A program made the translations under genes and the position numbers. From Adineta ricciae (taxonomy: Eukaryota > Rotifera > Eurotatoria > Adinetida > Adinetidae), in contig CAJNOJ010000010.1 of NCBI GenBank assembly GCA_905250025.1, forward strand, positions 796,964 to 860,963: DNA of 64,000 bases, written 5' to 3'. The notes below the pieces were generated by a model that saw only the letters and a list, made by a program, of their open reading frames with translations, made no database searches and had not been told where the DNA came from. Every line of letters starts with the position of its first letter. Position 1 is the first letter of the stretch. Of this stretch, positions 1 to 10,749 are shown one piece after another.

Positions 1-2717
1 TTGATCGCATTGATAACATTATGTTCGGGTTTAGAGAATATTCAATTCAATCTGAAATCCGTATGATTCAGAGCAAAAATTGAGTTTAGTAAATGGAATA
101 TCTTTGCCTAGGATTGTGTATACTTTGATCGAAGTTGTTGGCCCGCATATTTACAAGTTGACGTGAAAGAAACAGAAAAACTTGCCTTACCAGGTGTACG
201 AAATGACGTACCATCATTTACAACGTATCTTTCAAGATATGATGTTCAACATTTACCTTCATCATCATCAGCATTGAACAACGCAATTGCCACGTCGAGT
301 AAGTTACATTTGAACGCTTGTGTAAAACAAGTCTTTTTCTCTCTAAATAGAACGTATGCGTGTTCCGAAAAGAACGACACGTTCTTCCACGACATCATCG
401 GTTGTTAATAGTTTTATATCATCGGATATTCACCCCGCTAATCTTTCTCGTTCCTCTTCGGTTAGCTTTGACAATCCATCTATCGATGGATCGTCGTTAA
501 ATGAAGAACACCAAGGAAACAATGCTGCAAATTCACCAGTACTTTTAGCTAATGTAAATCCAGGCTTAAATTCAAGTTTAAGTGAACTTGATCCGATGTT
601 AAATGGTCGACCACGAACACCATCACCATCACCATCAACAATGATTGCTGAATCATCAATTATCTCGACAATTCCTGATAGTACACCATCTGTGATCGAC
701 TTCAACGAAAATCCAATCGAAACTTCATCACCGCTCGTGATTGAACAATCGATTAGTGTATCCGAATCGACCGAACATTCTGTACCCTCATCATCATTAG
801 CGTCGATCGATAATGGAATACATGAACTAAGTATTGAAAGAAAAAACGATGATCTTTTTCAAAACATTCCAGAAGATCCACTTGACATGCTGTAAGACCA
901 CTGCAGCTATTCTTTCTGATGAAATGATTTCTGTTTATAGCGCTGATGCGAATATGCAATTACAATTTACGCTGGAAATTTATGAAATGGAAAATAAAGA
1001 AAAATTCATCAAAGTAAGCAACAAATGAATGATTATCATGTTGGAAATTGTTTTTGAATAGCTATTTCCGACGATAATCGGTCATAATAATGGCAATCCC
1101 GAAGTTGTTTACCTTCTTGTAACTACGCTCAATGTATATTTACTTCGGCAAGTAAATGAAATCAATGGTTCATATCGCTTGAATAAAATTGAAAGTGTTC
1201 GAATTGAACAAATTGATTATATCGAAGTAAAGATTTGTTATAATTTCATCTCATCTTTATGAAAACCTGCTAAACACTTCATAGGTTGGTCCAAATGAAC
1301 AATTTCTACGTATCATTACAATTAAACATACAAAACTTCGTTGTTTAACCACTGGATCTGTGGACTTGACAAAGTAATATTCAAATGATAACTTTCATTC
1401 GAACTATTATTTCTGATTTAGAGCGATATGTGCAAGTATTCGTGAAGCTGCTGATTATGGGCGTTTTCCTCAAGCACAAGTGCTACCTGCAACTATGCAA
1501 GAAATATCAATAAAAAAAGAGCTAGCAAATGATTTAAAAAAGAATGTATGTAATCACTGTTTCGATTAGAAACTTCCAGTTGTTTCTTTCACTAAAGAGT
1601 GTACATGGTGTCAAATTACTCGATTATCACTATATATTTTGGGAAGAACCACAAATGTCTGGCCGGAAATTACGTAAAGAAGGTTATCTTTATGTGAAAC
1701 TTGTTGAACCACCGTCTGCTATAAAACGTCTGAGCGCAGCTACTCTCAAATCTCATCGACAACCATTTGAAATTTGGCGAAATGTTTACGTCACTCTAAG
1801 GTTAACATACAAATAACTATTGATTTCAAAAGTGAATCTTCTATGTCTTTCTTTTCAGAGTCGATCGTCTAAACATCTATTTGCATAAGTCAGATACTAC
1901 TTCAGCATTATCGTATACCTTACTGTAAGAAGTTCTCGTTACCGAAATGATATTTCGATAGCTTTGATAATTCTTCTTAGCGATGAAAACTGTCAGGGAT
2001 GCCGCAGAAATCGTAATACTGATCGTCCGTATGCTATTGAAATCATGTTTGCTAACGATGTCAAATTGATAATGGCAGCCAAGACGAAAGCCGAACAAGA
2101 CGAATGGCTAAATGCGATTATGAAAGGTCTTTCTCAAGGAGTAAGTGTTGTCAATCGCTCAAATATCATTCCATTCATTTGTTCTTTAACATTTAGCGTA
2201 TGGCGACGAAAGATGAAGAAAATACAGCGAATACAGTTCCATGCAGTGTAATTTTAACTGAAGAGAAGGTTTATGTCTGTCATGATGAACAGGACAATGC
2301 CCTTATTCGTCAACTCGAATCAATCAAATTGGAATATATTGCACGATTATTAATTGATTCAACTTGTCCATACTATTGTGTATTAGTAAGTGTGATGGTG
2401 TTTCTCGGAAACCTAGAGTCTATTCATGTGTTTTGCTTTAGTCTATTGAAAATGCAAGCCAAAGTTCAAAATCTTGGATTTTCTACTTTCTATTTGCTAA
2501 AGAGATGACCCAATTTATCAAATCTCTGCGAACCGCTTTGTCCAACACATATCAGGTAAAATTCCGAAGAAAATAAAGTATTCACTTGCAAATCCAGATT
2601 TGTCTGTAGGTTCCTATCGATATTCAATCCTTAAATGATCTTTCATTTCAACGTGAATGTGAACGCACTGCGAAACTTCTTCTTCGTTCGTATCGTCCTC
2701 TACAATTAATTTCATAA
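1..2717 (+). CDS. PLEKHM2: PLEKHM2 (SKIP)-like PH-domain protein, 5' end outside window
   Basis: Multi-exon gene entering from the left edge. PLEKHM2 links Arl8-positive lysosomes to kinesin-1. Readable exons begin near 112. A Ser-rich linker follows (about 356-895), then an exon series with a PH-like domain (about 1660-2130: EGYLYVKL, then WRNVYVTLR, then DRPYAIEIMF and the terminal helix DEWLNAIM). The C-terminal segment (2200-2717) contains PCSVILTEEKVYVCH, YYCVL, SWIFYFLF and ALSNTYQVPID, in the order I recall for the vertebrate PLEKHM2 tail (PCCLVITDEHLFTCHED, YCVLEF, WVIYLSC, GWKTIYQVDLP). Short introns such as 299-355 keep frame. The stop is TAA at 2715-2717. The N-terminal RUN domain would lie upstream and is not seen. 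Another PLEKHM member is possible. Some central exon borders are uncertain. Confidence 0.68.
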
Positions 2718-3025
2718 AATATTTCTCTCCATGTACATCTTTACTTTGGTGCTATCTATTTTGTTATTTCTCCCTATCTTTCTCTTTTTAAATGAACAAA
2801 TGTATGCATTTTCTCCACTAGACTGTGAATATTGCTTTCGAGAGTTATATTTTTCAATAAAAGAAAATATATCTGCATGTCCAATTGATAGAATTGACAA
2901 AAGAACACAAAGTACGACATCTACGATTGATCGACTCAGTGTTACTAAGACAACACATTCCGAGAAGAGACAACAAGATGGTGGAGATGTAGAAATCAAA
3001 TACATTCATCAGTCATAGAAAGAAA
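2718..3025. other. intergenic, PLEKHM2-like to IFT74
   Basis: Two overlapping open frames on opposite strands occur here, both low-complexity or hydrophobic and unlike any family. I take this as 3' UTR plus promoter of the next gene. No clear polyadenylation signal or TATA box is seen. Confidence 0.5.
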
Positions 3026-5207
3026 ATGTCGCGTGCAATTCCGCCGTCATCACGAAATCCACAAAGTTTGTATTGATTATCTCGTGCAAACAAATCGATG
3101 TTTGATTCGTTTAGTGCCAGGTACTAGCAGTGGTCGTCCCATTGGCACGGCTACTCGCTTGACAACTGCTAGCGGAGTGAGTGTTTGTAGCTGTGAAGAT
3201 GATTTCATGTTTTTCGTGGATTTGATAGCAACGTCCGGTTAGTCGAGGTGGTCCACTTGGTTCGAATATGCGTATCAAAGTCGAAGACACGCCGATGAAT
3301 CGAGGTGGGTTAGGAGGCATTCATAATGCATCTGGATTTGGTGGTCGTCAAGTACAAGATCGAACATATTTCGTTGGTCTCGTTCGGTAAATCTTTGGAA
3401 TTGTTTGTTCGACAACTGAGAAATTCCTTCTAGGTCGAAGGTAACGGAACTCGAAGCGGAGATCGAACGTTTGCAACGTGAAACAGATTCATTTACCGAA
3501 GATAACAAACAATATTTTGCGCTGAGCAAAGCGTTCGTATTCACCAACGAAACCATTAATCGCGGCTAATTCTATATTTTGTTTGTAGTGCCGAAGATTT
3601 ATCACAACAAATCGAAAGTTTACGCAATGAATTAGGCGATTACAATATGGTAACTTCAAATCATATCTAAACTTTGATTCATTGAACTGTTTAGATCATC
3701 GATCGATTACAAACAACAGGTGAAGTGGCTGAATTAAAGAAAGAATACGCTGATTTAAGTGCACATAATCACCACGTTGAATCGAATATCGATGAGATTT
3801 ATCTCGAAAAACAGAGGTACGGGATTTCGACAATCATCTTCATTTGTCTCATTCGGATTATCTGCAGGAAAGAGGAACGCATTCAACGTTTAGAACGTGA
3901 CTTGAACGAAGAGAAGAAGAAATCTGAACGACTCTTAGAAAATATGGTACGCCTACTCTTCTGAAGTATCTGTGCTTGATCAAATCTCATTTAGAATCCT
4001 GAGTTTAAACAACGTTATAGTAGAATTAAATCTACATCGAATCAACTACAAAGTCAAATGGATTCAATGCAAAACGAGATCAGTACTCTCGAGAGTCGTA
4101 TGAACAAAATGCGTGAACAAATGTCAGGTGCAGTTATCAAACAAGAAGCGTTATCTTTAGTTGAACAAATTCATGAACTCGAATTAAAACGGGATCATCT
4201 CATGAACGAAAGTAAAAATACCCTAACTCCTGAACAAGAGCGACAGAAACTAACTCAACAAGTTAAAGAAGACAATCAAGAAGTCGCTGCAATGGACAAA
4301 CAAATCAATGAGTTAAAGGAACGAAATGAGTACTTGAAACAAGTCTATGAGACTGACGATGCGCCCTCGTCGTTATTAGTTGAACAACAGAATAAAACAT
4401 CAACGGTCGATGATGACACGAAGCAGAAATATTTAGAATTGAAAAAACGTGAACAACAAATCGATGATTTTCAAGTGACATACGAGCAACAACATGATCA
4501 GCATCTCAGCGACATGAAAGCGATTCAAAAGAATAATCTGACATTATTAGGAATAATCAGTCGTTCGTTAGTGAAAGGTGATCAAATGTTAACCAGAGAC
4601 GATTATACTCAATTGAAAACGAATATTGATCAGCATGAAGCGGAGAAGAAGAAATCAAACGATACATTGGCAATTCTGGCTGAACAGCACCGCAAAGTCA
4701 AACAGGACTATGCGAAGTTAGAAACACTTGATCAAAAACTAACAGATGAATTGCAAGATTTGAAAAAGCAATACGCGAAAATGCAGGAAGATTTAGAGAA
4801 ATTCAACGATATCGAAGGCTTGAAACGAAAAGCTGAAAAACGTAAAATACAACTGGCGGCAGATAAAGCTAACATGGGTAAACAAAGACAAGTGACGAAA
4901 GCGGAAATTCAAACTTTACAATCTCAATTCGAGGCGGCACAAAGCCAATTACGCGATAACGAAACGCATCAACAAGTAAATACACATGTCATCATTGATT
5001 TTCTCACATTGTTTCCTCTTCGTCTAGTTAATTGGCCTTGAAAAGAAACTGCAAACTATTGCACAGACATTGTTTACTCTGGATGAATCTCTTGCCTCAC
5101 AAAATGCAAGTGGCCAGTACGAACAGGTGAAGCGACAAGCACTGGAACTTGTTCAAGCTCATAATCGTTGGTTAACGCATCACTATCAAAACTTTCCTCT
5201 AGCTTAA
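3026..5207 (+). CDS. IFT74: Intraflagellar transport protein 74 (IFT74)
   Basis: Core IFT-B subunit that pairs with IFT81 to carry tubulin into cilia. The first exon encodes a short basic Ser/Pro/Arg leader (MSRAIPPSSRNPQ). It splices to GTSSGRPIGTATRL and then SRGGPLGSNMRIK, the basic N-terminal region typical of IFT74. The next exon gives RTYFVGLVRSK, matching the family block before the coiled coil. The rest is continuous coiled coil with family landmarks: VIKQEALSLVEQIHELE, EERQKL-type QERQKLTQQVKEDNQE and LKKREQQIDDF. The final exon starts near 5030 (LIGLEKKLQ) and ends FPLA at 5207. Several introns of about 50-60 bp are removed. All domains expected of IFT74 are present in order. Confidence 0.93.
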
Positions 5208-5560
5208 AGAACAAACTCTTCGTTTTTTTCTTCATTGTATGATTTTGTTTTTATTAATGGCACCCAAAGTTGCTTTTCTACATAAAAAAAGAGAGGACAA
5301 CAAAAGAAAAACTAATAAGACAAGAACAAGAACAACACACACATATGACAAGATTTGATTGCACAGGTTGACAGTTTTTATACAGAGAAAAATAACAAAC
5401 ATTCCACATAGATATTATATACATAAATGAATACATCTTATCAACGAAAAGATATCTGACATAAGCCTTAGTAAAAGAAACCATGAAGAAGAGCAAGTAG
5501 TTAAAACATGACCAGTAATTCACGAGAGAAGAAATAAATAATAAATAAATAAAGTGGATG
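5208..5560. other. convergent 3' region between IFT74 and the Emi-like gene
   Basis: AT-rich sequence between two convergent genes. It carries a small hydrophobic antisense frame (5278-5523) that resembles nothing I know. It probably holds the two 3' UTRs, with AATAAATAAA-type tracts near 5540-5550 readable on the + strand. Confidence 0.5.
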
Positions 5561-6560
5561 TTATTTAATCAATAAGCGTCGAAGATTACTTCGTGTTTTG
5601 TTAGAGAATATTGGAGAGATCGTAGAACGTTGACGCCAAGGAGATTTGATTGGACCTGTTGTTGTCTTACATGGGCTTGATGGATGGTACGGACCCGAAC
5701 AACAGTGACAAAAACTATTTCGACAAAATGGATTTGTGCAAATACTAAAATTACGAATCAAAGCTGCGCTGATCATTCCTGAAATTCGTTTGAACATACC
5801 CGTGTTGATCGTTGACATCGACAATGGAAACATATGCACAAATTGGACAATGTTTCGGAACTGTTGGTCCATGCAGATATTTCAGATATCCATATCGAAA
5901 TGTCATTTTACTTGCTGTCAGACCAACAGTATCATCAGGTGATGGGGTCAATACTTGTTGGCATGGTGTCGGCGGAAGAATGTTTTCATCATTGGTTGTT
6001 GTTGCAATAATGAATGACACATTCGGTTTCGTATCGAGTAAATTTGTTATTGTTTGCATCGGCTTATTTGTTACTTTACTCTTTCTCATCGGAGTTTTGT
6101 TATCAATATGAAATAGATTTCGTTTTGCATTGCTTATTTTCCTGCGTCGAGAATAACCTTTTAAAATGGTGTGCCATTTACGGCAAACATTGGCACAATG
6201 ATAGAGATCCTTATTTGATAGATTGCAAAGAATATGGTCAATCAGATGATGAGCATTACGATGATAGATTTGCGTTAAAATATCGAAATGTTTTCTTGTT
6301 GTTCGATAAAGTTCATAATCAAGTGAAGAAACAAATTTTTGTTTGGCGGCATTTATCGGTGATTGAACATCATGCTCAGATATCGGAGAATCAAGTTGAT
6401 GCAGAATAACGCTTGATGGCGACAAACGACAAGGTGATGTTGTACATGGAGATGAACATGTTAAATAGCCAGAATCTAGACGACTGCCAATAGGTATAAG
6501 TGTAGAAAGACACTCGGTAGAATAACTATCGTTATTTTCATCACCAATGTGGCTCGACAT
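5561..6560 (-). CDS. FBXO43/FBXO5-like: F-box / zinc-binding-region APC/C inhibitor, Emi1/Emi2 type (FBXO5/FBXO43)
   Basis: Early mitotic inhibitor: blocks the anaphase-promoting complex through a zinc-binding region and C-terminal tail, and is destroyed through its own phosphodegron. Two exons join across a 55-bp intron (5745-5799, GTATGT..TTTTAG), giving about 314 residues. Residues 29-34 read DSGYLT, close to the beta-TrCP degron (DSGYSS in Emi1). An F-box-like helix pair lies at about 99-135 (HLIDHILCNLSNKDLYHC..W). After the splice the zinc-binding region reads CPIC, then GICTNPFCRNSFCHCC, then HPSSPC. The tail ends NLRRLLIK, resembling the Emi RL tail (NLRRL) but with three extra residues. 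The start follows an acceptor-like CGTAG by one base. Which paralogue it corresponds to cannot be decided from sequence alone. Confidence 0.85.
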
Positions 6561-6982
6561 TCTACGATTTAGACTTTAGTCGGCCTGTTGGAGTGAATGA
6601 GTACAGAAGAAATTGATCTAAAAAACATAAGTTCACAATAAGTTTAGACTTGTTGATTGATGAATAGGAATTAGAATACAAGTACTGTCTATCTATTACT
6701 ACAAATTAGCTCTTTGTCTTTTGAACAATGAGTGCCATATACCGCTTAGACAAAGACAGGATCTTCATCTTCGAAAACAATATTTTCTATTCTTTCAAAA
6801 CATCCGTCTTTTTTAGATAGTTCATTGTGGATCAATACAGGTCAATTTTATCACACGTAATAATACTTGGTATAGGTGTCGCACACAGTCTGTGTTATAA
6901 TTGGCTACTTTTATTTCTAAATTTTTTAGCTTGATTCGATTTACTATCTATGTGTACGCAATTCAGGTGATCGAAAATCGAC
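6561..6982. promoter_or_regulatory. divergent intergenic region, Emi-like / RMND5
   Basis: 422 bp between head-to-head genes, so both promoters should lie here. It is AT-rich with no obvious TATA box. An acceptor-like ATTCAG ends at 6966, 16 nt before the RMND5 start, implying a 5' UTR intron or a trans-splice site. Confidence 0.45.
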
Positions 6983-8250
6983 ATGTCCACAGCAGATAAC
7001 ACGTTGACTCTTCTCGAAAAAGATGCCGATAAAGCGATTGAATCCGTTGAGCAGTTTTACAATGAAATCGAAACGAACATGAACTCGGTTATCGAACAAA
7101 TTCAAACACTGATTACAAATGTGTCCGCTGATCCAAACACCAAAGTCAATCTTCGTGAAACAATCAAGCCATTAGCAAAACAATACAGTGATAAACACAA
7201 AGAGTTGCATGGTTCGATATCAAAAATCGGCAAGACGATTGATAAATGTTTTCAATCCGATTTTGGGAACGTTCCGATTTTTGAATTGTTTGATAAACCA
7301 GAAAAATTGAAAGTTATATATATGATTATATGCGAAGATCTTTACCGACAAGGACGAATGTCCATTGCCCAACAGTTAATCAAAGAAACGAGTTTGAATG
7401 ACAACGAATTATTTAATGTCGAAAAAGAATTCTTAGAAGAAATCAATTTAATTCTCGAAAATTTACGGGAGAAAAATCTCTTACCTGCATTGGAGTGGTG
7501 TAAACGAAACCGCAATGAACTGAACAAAACCGGAAGTCTATTAGAATTCCATTTACATAAAATGCGTTTCGTACAATTGTTAGAATCAGGAAACTTCGAG
7601 CAAGCCAAAGCATACCTATCCAATCTACGACAATACTCCATTTCAAATGGACAATGCGAACAGGCAGTTAACGAATTGATGGGCTCCTTAGTTTTTGCTC
7701 AAAGAGATCTGGCTAAATCACCTTATAAGTATTTACTTGAACCACATCTTTGGTTACAATTATTGGAATTATTTATGCAACAAGCATTTCAACAAGTTGG
7801 ATTAGCTCAAGACAGTCCACTGTATGTCGTGATGAAAACAGGATTTCAAGCCTTACCCGCGCTGATGAGGTAAGCAATAAATTGAGAGAGAATTCATCGT
7901 ACAAATGCTTCCTTTTCACATAGTATTGTCAATGCAATGCAAAATACTCAAGTGTGCCATATTCTATCGAAAGATGAGCTGCCCATCGAAATTGATGTTG
8001 GACAAGAACATCGATATCACAGTGTTTTTGCTTGTCCTATCCTTCGACAACAAACCACAGATCAGAATCCGCCGATGAAACTTGTTTGTGGTCATGTTAT
8101 ATCCAAAGATGCATTGAATAAATTAACTCTACAGAACAAACTGAAATGTCCATATTGTCCGTTAGGTAAGTGGAATAAAGGTGAAAACATTGATTTATTC
8201 ATTCAATTTTAGAACAAAGCCCGGCAGATGCGCGACAACTATTCTTTTGA
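6983..8250 (+). CDS. RMND5: RMND5A/B (GID2) subunit of the CTLH E3 ubiquitin ligase
   Basis: Catalytic RING-type subunit of the CTLH/GID ubiquitin ligase. The first exon (6983-7870) encodes an N-terminal helical region with LisH/CTLH segments ([19 protein letters not shown] around residues 193-211). After a short intron (about 7870-7921) the second part reads [18 protein letters not shown] and [20 protein letters not shown], then CPYCPL, nearly identical to vertebrate RMND5. Another intron (about 8166-8211) leads to [12 protein letters not shown], the conserved terminus. The variant RING lacks some zinc ligands, as is normal for this family. It is the first gene of a compact same-strand run with SPS2, BolA2 and DGCR8. 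Confidence 0.95.
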
Positions 8251-8421
8251 CCGTCGATGTTGCGAGCATCCGGTTGTTGTCTTGTAGTGCATTCTTCGTT
8301 TTTTCGTTTTTCTTCTCTTTTCTTTTCGTGTGCCAATGATAAAGATCAGTCGTTTACTTTCGTCTTTTTTATATGTACAGTTTCAATGTTTTTCGTATTC
8401 ATTTCTTCCTTTTCATCTTGT

Positions 8422-8423
8422 AG
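8422..8423 (+). promoter_or_regulatory. candidate trans-splice (or 5' UTR) acceptor before SPS2
   Basis: A T-rich tract ending TCTTGTAG lies 6 nt before the ATG and 172 nt after the RMND5 stop. With so little space between the genes, a spliced-leader acceptor is plausible. A cis intron in the 5' UTR is the alternative. Confidence 0.5.
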
Positions 8424-8429
8424 ATTGAA

Positions 8430-9900
8430 ATGACATCGAGAAAACCTTTTCATCCATCGGATTATGATTTACCAGATGACTTTCGTCTAACGAGAGTCTC
8501 TGATCTCAAAGGATGAGGTTGTAAAGTTCCTCGGGATCTGTTGCACCGTCTGCTCGAGGGACTTGATTCGACCAATAAAAATGGTTCTAATGACGGGCAA
8601 AATCAAGCCAGCCATTCGGTACTCACGCCAGAGCCGAAATCAACACCGGTGGTTGGTAAGTTCATTGAACCCTTAAAGTGAATATCTGACTTTACTTCGA
8701 ACTTTCCAAGGAATTGGTCTTGATTCTTGTGTACTTCCATTACGTCATGGGGAACTTTTTTTAGTACAATCAACAGATTTCTTTTATCCACTTGTCGATG
8801 ATCCATACGTGATGGTAAAAACTGATCGATTTATACCATGTAGAGATATTTTTCTATTGTTAGGGAAAAATTGCTTGCGCAAATGTTCTAAGTGATATTT
8901 ATGCCATGGGTGTGACTGAAGTCGATAACATGTTAATGCTATTAAGTACCAGTAATAAAATGAGTGAAAAAGAACGTGATACAATTATGCCATTGATGAT
9001 ACAGGGATTTAAAGTAGATAAATTGCTCACAAATCTTGGGAATGTTAACTTTTAAAAAAAAATATCTGATAGGATTGCGCTGAACAAGCCGGTACAGCAG
9101 TACAAGGTGGTCAAACAGTTGTGAATCCATGGTTAATAATCGGTGGCGTTGCTACATCAGTTTGTAAACCGAATGAAGTTATAATTCCAGAGCATGCTGT
9201 GATTGGTGATGTGCTAGTGTTAACAAAGCCACTGGGCATCCAGGTTTGTTGTTGTTGTTGTCTATATTTTAAAGCCAAAAAATCAACCGTATTTTGTTTT
9301 GTAAATGAAGGTAGCTGTGAATGCGCATCAATGGCTTGAAAAGCCAGACCGATGGGAACGTATAAAATCTGTGGTAACTGTCGATGATGTTGAAAAAGCC
9401 TACCAACGGGCAATGAAATCCATGGCTCGACTTAATAAAATCGGTATGTTAACGACCTCTGCAATTCCCTTCCCTAGCAAAATTGTTTCATGTTCGTTTT
9501 AGCTGCATCTCTTCTGCACAAATACGATGCACATGCTTGTACCGACGTCACTGGCTTCGGTATACTGGGTCATGCTCAAAATTTAGCTCAACATCAGAAA
9601 AACGAAGTAGCATTCGTTATTCATAGTCTACCCATTATCGCTAAAATGACAACGATTAGCAAAACTTGTAACAATGCATTTAATCTGTTGCGAGGAACGG
9701 CAGCAGAAACATCAGGTGGTTTATTAATAGCGTTACCATACGATCAGGCAGCTGGTTATTGTAAGGAGATTCAAGAGAAAGAAGGTTACCAAGCATGGAT
9801 TATCGGTATAGTAGAAAAAGGTGATCGAACAGCAAAAATTGTCGACAATCCTCGAGTTATTGAAGTACCAGCACAAGATACAGACGGTGAATTATGGTAA
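8430..9900 (+). CDS. SEPHS2: Selenophosphate synthetase with in-frame TGA (Sec) at the catalytic position
   Basis: Makes selenophosphate, the selenium donor for selenocysteine. The protein starts [15 protein letters not shown] and [11 protein letters not shown], aligning end to end with SEPHS1. Codon 29 is TGA (8514-8516), followed by GCKVPRDLL. This is exactly where SEPHS1 has Thr29 and SEPHS2 has selenocysteine, so TGA is most likely recoded. Later exons carry [68 protein letters not shown] and ETSGGLL, all family hallmarks. Five introns of about 50-70 bp are removed (first 8656-8710). It ends TDGELW, TAA 9898-9900. Arginine or other readthrough, as in insect SPS1-UGA genes, is an alternative to Sec. 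Confidence 0.92.
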
Positions 9901-9927
9901 ATGGCTTGGAAGCGTAGTACTGGCGTG

Positions 9928-9963
9928 ATGCGTTTCTAATCTGATTTATCCAAAGAAAAGCAT
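9928..9963 (+). other. 3' UTR hairpin, SECIS not confirmed
   Basis: The arms ATGCGTTTCT (9928-9937) and AGAAAAGCAT (9954-9963) pair over ten positions with one G-A mismatch. They enclose a 16-nt loop that begins with AA. Position, helix length and AA loop recall a SECIS element. A TGAT lies at the 5' base, but I do not see the facing GA that completes the SECIS quartet, so the call is weak. Confidence 0.25.
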
Positions 9964-10189
9964 ATGGGAGAGAAAAAAATGAGTTTTTCTATTCAATTTC
10001 TTGTTTTTCTTGTTTTACAACATTGCTTGACAAGGATGTGTATGAAGAATTAATAGCTCAAGACTTCAGATATGATTCTGTGGTGGCTATTAATCGGAGT
10101 TTTCCTGTTCAAGTATTGTAGGACGATTAACCTAGATTGATACATTTTTTTCTATCTCTTCTGCTTTGAAACAGTTTTTGAAATATTTT

Positions 10190-10191
10190 AG
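10190..10191 (+). promoter_or_regulatory. candidate trans-splice acceptor before BolA2
   Basis: ATATTTTAG ends 5 nt before the BolA2 ATG, in a pyrimidine/AT tract less than 300 nt after the SPS2 stop. Confidence 0.5.
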
Positions 10192-10196
10192 ATAAA

Positions 10197-10638
10197 ATGG
10201 AAATTAATAAAAATAACATCGAAAAGAAATTACGCGATGCATTCGAACCAACCTACTTAGTAAGTTGAAAGGATTGGTTCCTGACTGCCAGTAACGAAAA
10301 TTGCTTATTGATTTAGAACGTCGAGGATTGCTCGAGTGGCTGTGGTTTGAAATTTGATACAATAATTGTATCGCAAAAATTCGAAGGTAAACAACTGCTG
10401 GCAAGACAAAGGTATGTTCAATTCTTTGACTTTGGCTCATTTTTGTTTTCAATTTGACGTGTTTAGATTAGTCAATGACTTGCTGAAAGATGAAATGACA
10501 AAAATTCATGCATTTACTCAAAAGACATACACGCCTGACGAATGGGAGAAGAAACAAGAGAAAGCAGCCACAAATCCTGATTGTCCAATTAAATCAACAA
10601 GTGCTTGTACCGGCAATTGTGGAAATTGCCCAAAATAA
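10197..10638 (+). CDS. BOLA2: BolA-like protein 2 with Cys-rich C-terminal tail
   Basis: BolA2 works with monothiol glutaredoxin 3 in cytosolic Fe-S cluster delivery. Three exons encode about 108 residues: an N-terminal helix (KKLRDAFEPTYL), then [34 protein letters not shown] with the conserved Cys and the FxGKxLLxRHR-like signature. The third exon carries LLKDEMTKIHAFTQKTYTPDEW, as in human BOLA2. Introns lie near 10260-10316 and 10411-10467. The His usually found in the RHR ligand position is Gln here (LLARQRLV), as in human BOLA2. Vertebrate BOLA2 stops shortly after the TPDQW block. This protein continues with KKQEKAATNPDCPI and a tail containing ACTGNCGNCPK, adding four cysteines. Confidence 0.93.
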
Positions 10639-10664
10639 TCTTTTGGATTTCTTTCTTTTTCATT

Positions 10665-10670
10665 AATAAA
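10665..10670 (+). terminator. polyadenylation signal of BolA2
   Basis: AATAAA 26 nt after the BolA2 stop. The DGCR8 start lies only 80 nt further on, which leaves no room for a normal promoter plus 5' UTR. Confidence 0.6.
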
Positions 10671-10746
10671 CAAGAACAGTTTTTCTCATTTCATGATTAG
10701 AGGTTAACCGGTCAATGAAATCAACTCTTTTCCTTTGTTTACTTTC

Positions 10747-10748
10747 AG
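10747..10748 (+). promoter_or_regulatory. candidate trans-splice acceptor before DGCR8
   Basis: TTTGTTTACTTTCAG ends one base before the DGCR8 ATG and 77 nt after the BolA2 AATAAA. The spacing resembles intercistronic regions of trans-spliced operons. Confidence 0.6.
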
Positions 10749-10749
10749 A

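Noticed and set aside
2712-3018. Overlapping sense and antisense frames between PLEKHM2-like and IFT74
   Set aside because: Mutually overlapping and hydrophobic/low-complexity; IFT74 promoter region explains the interval.
5751-5799. Apparent early end of the Emi-like protein after QHG
   Set aside because: Reading into a 55-bp GTATGT..TTTTAG intron; splicing restores the zinc-binding region.
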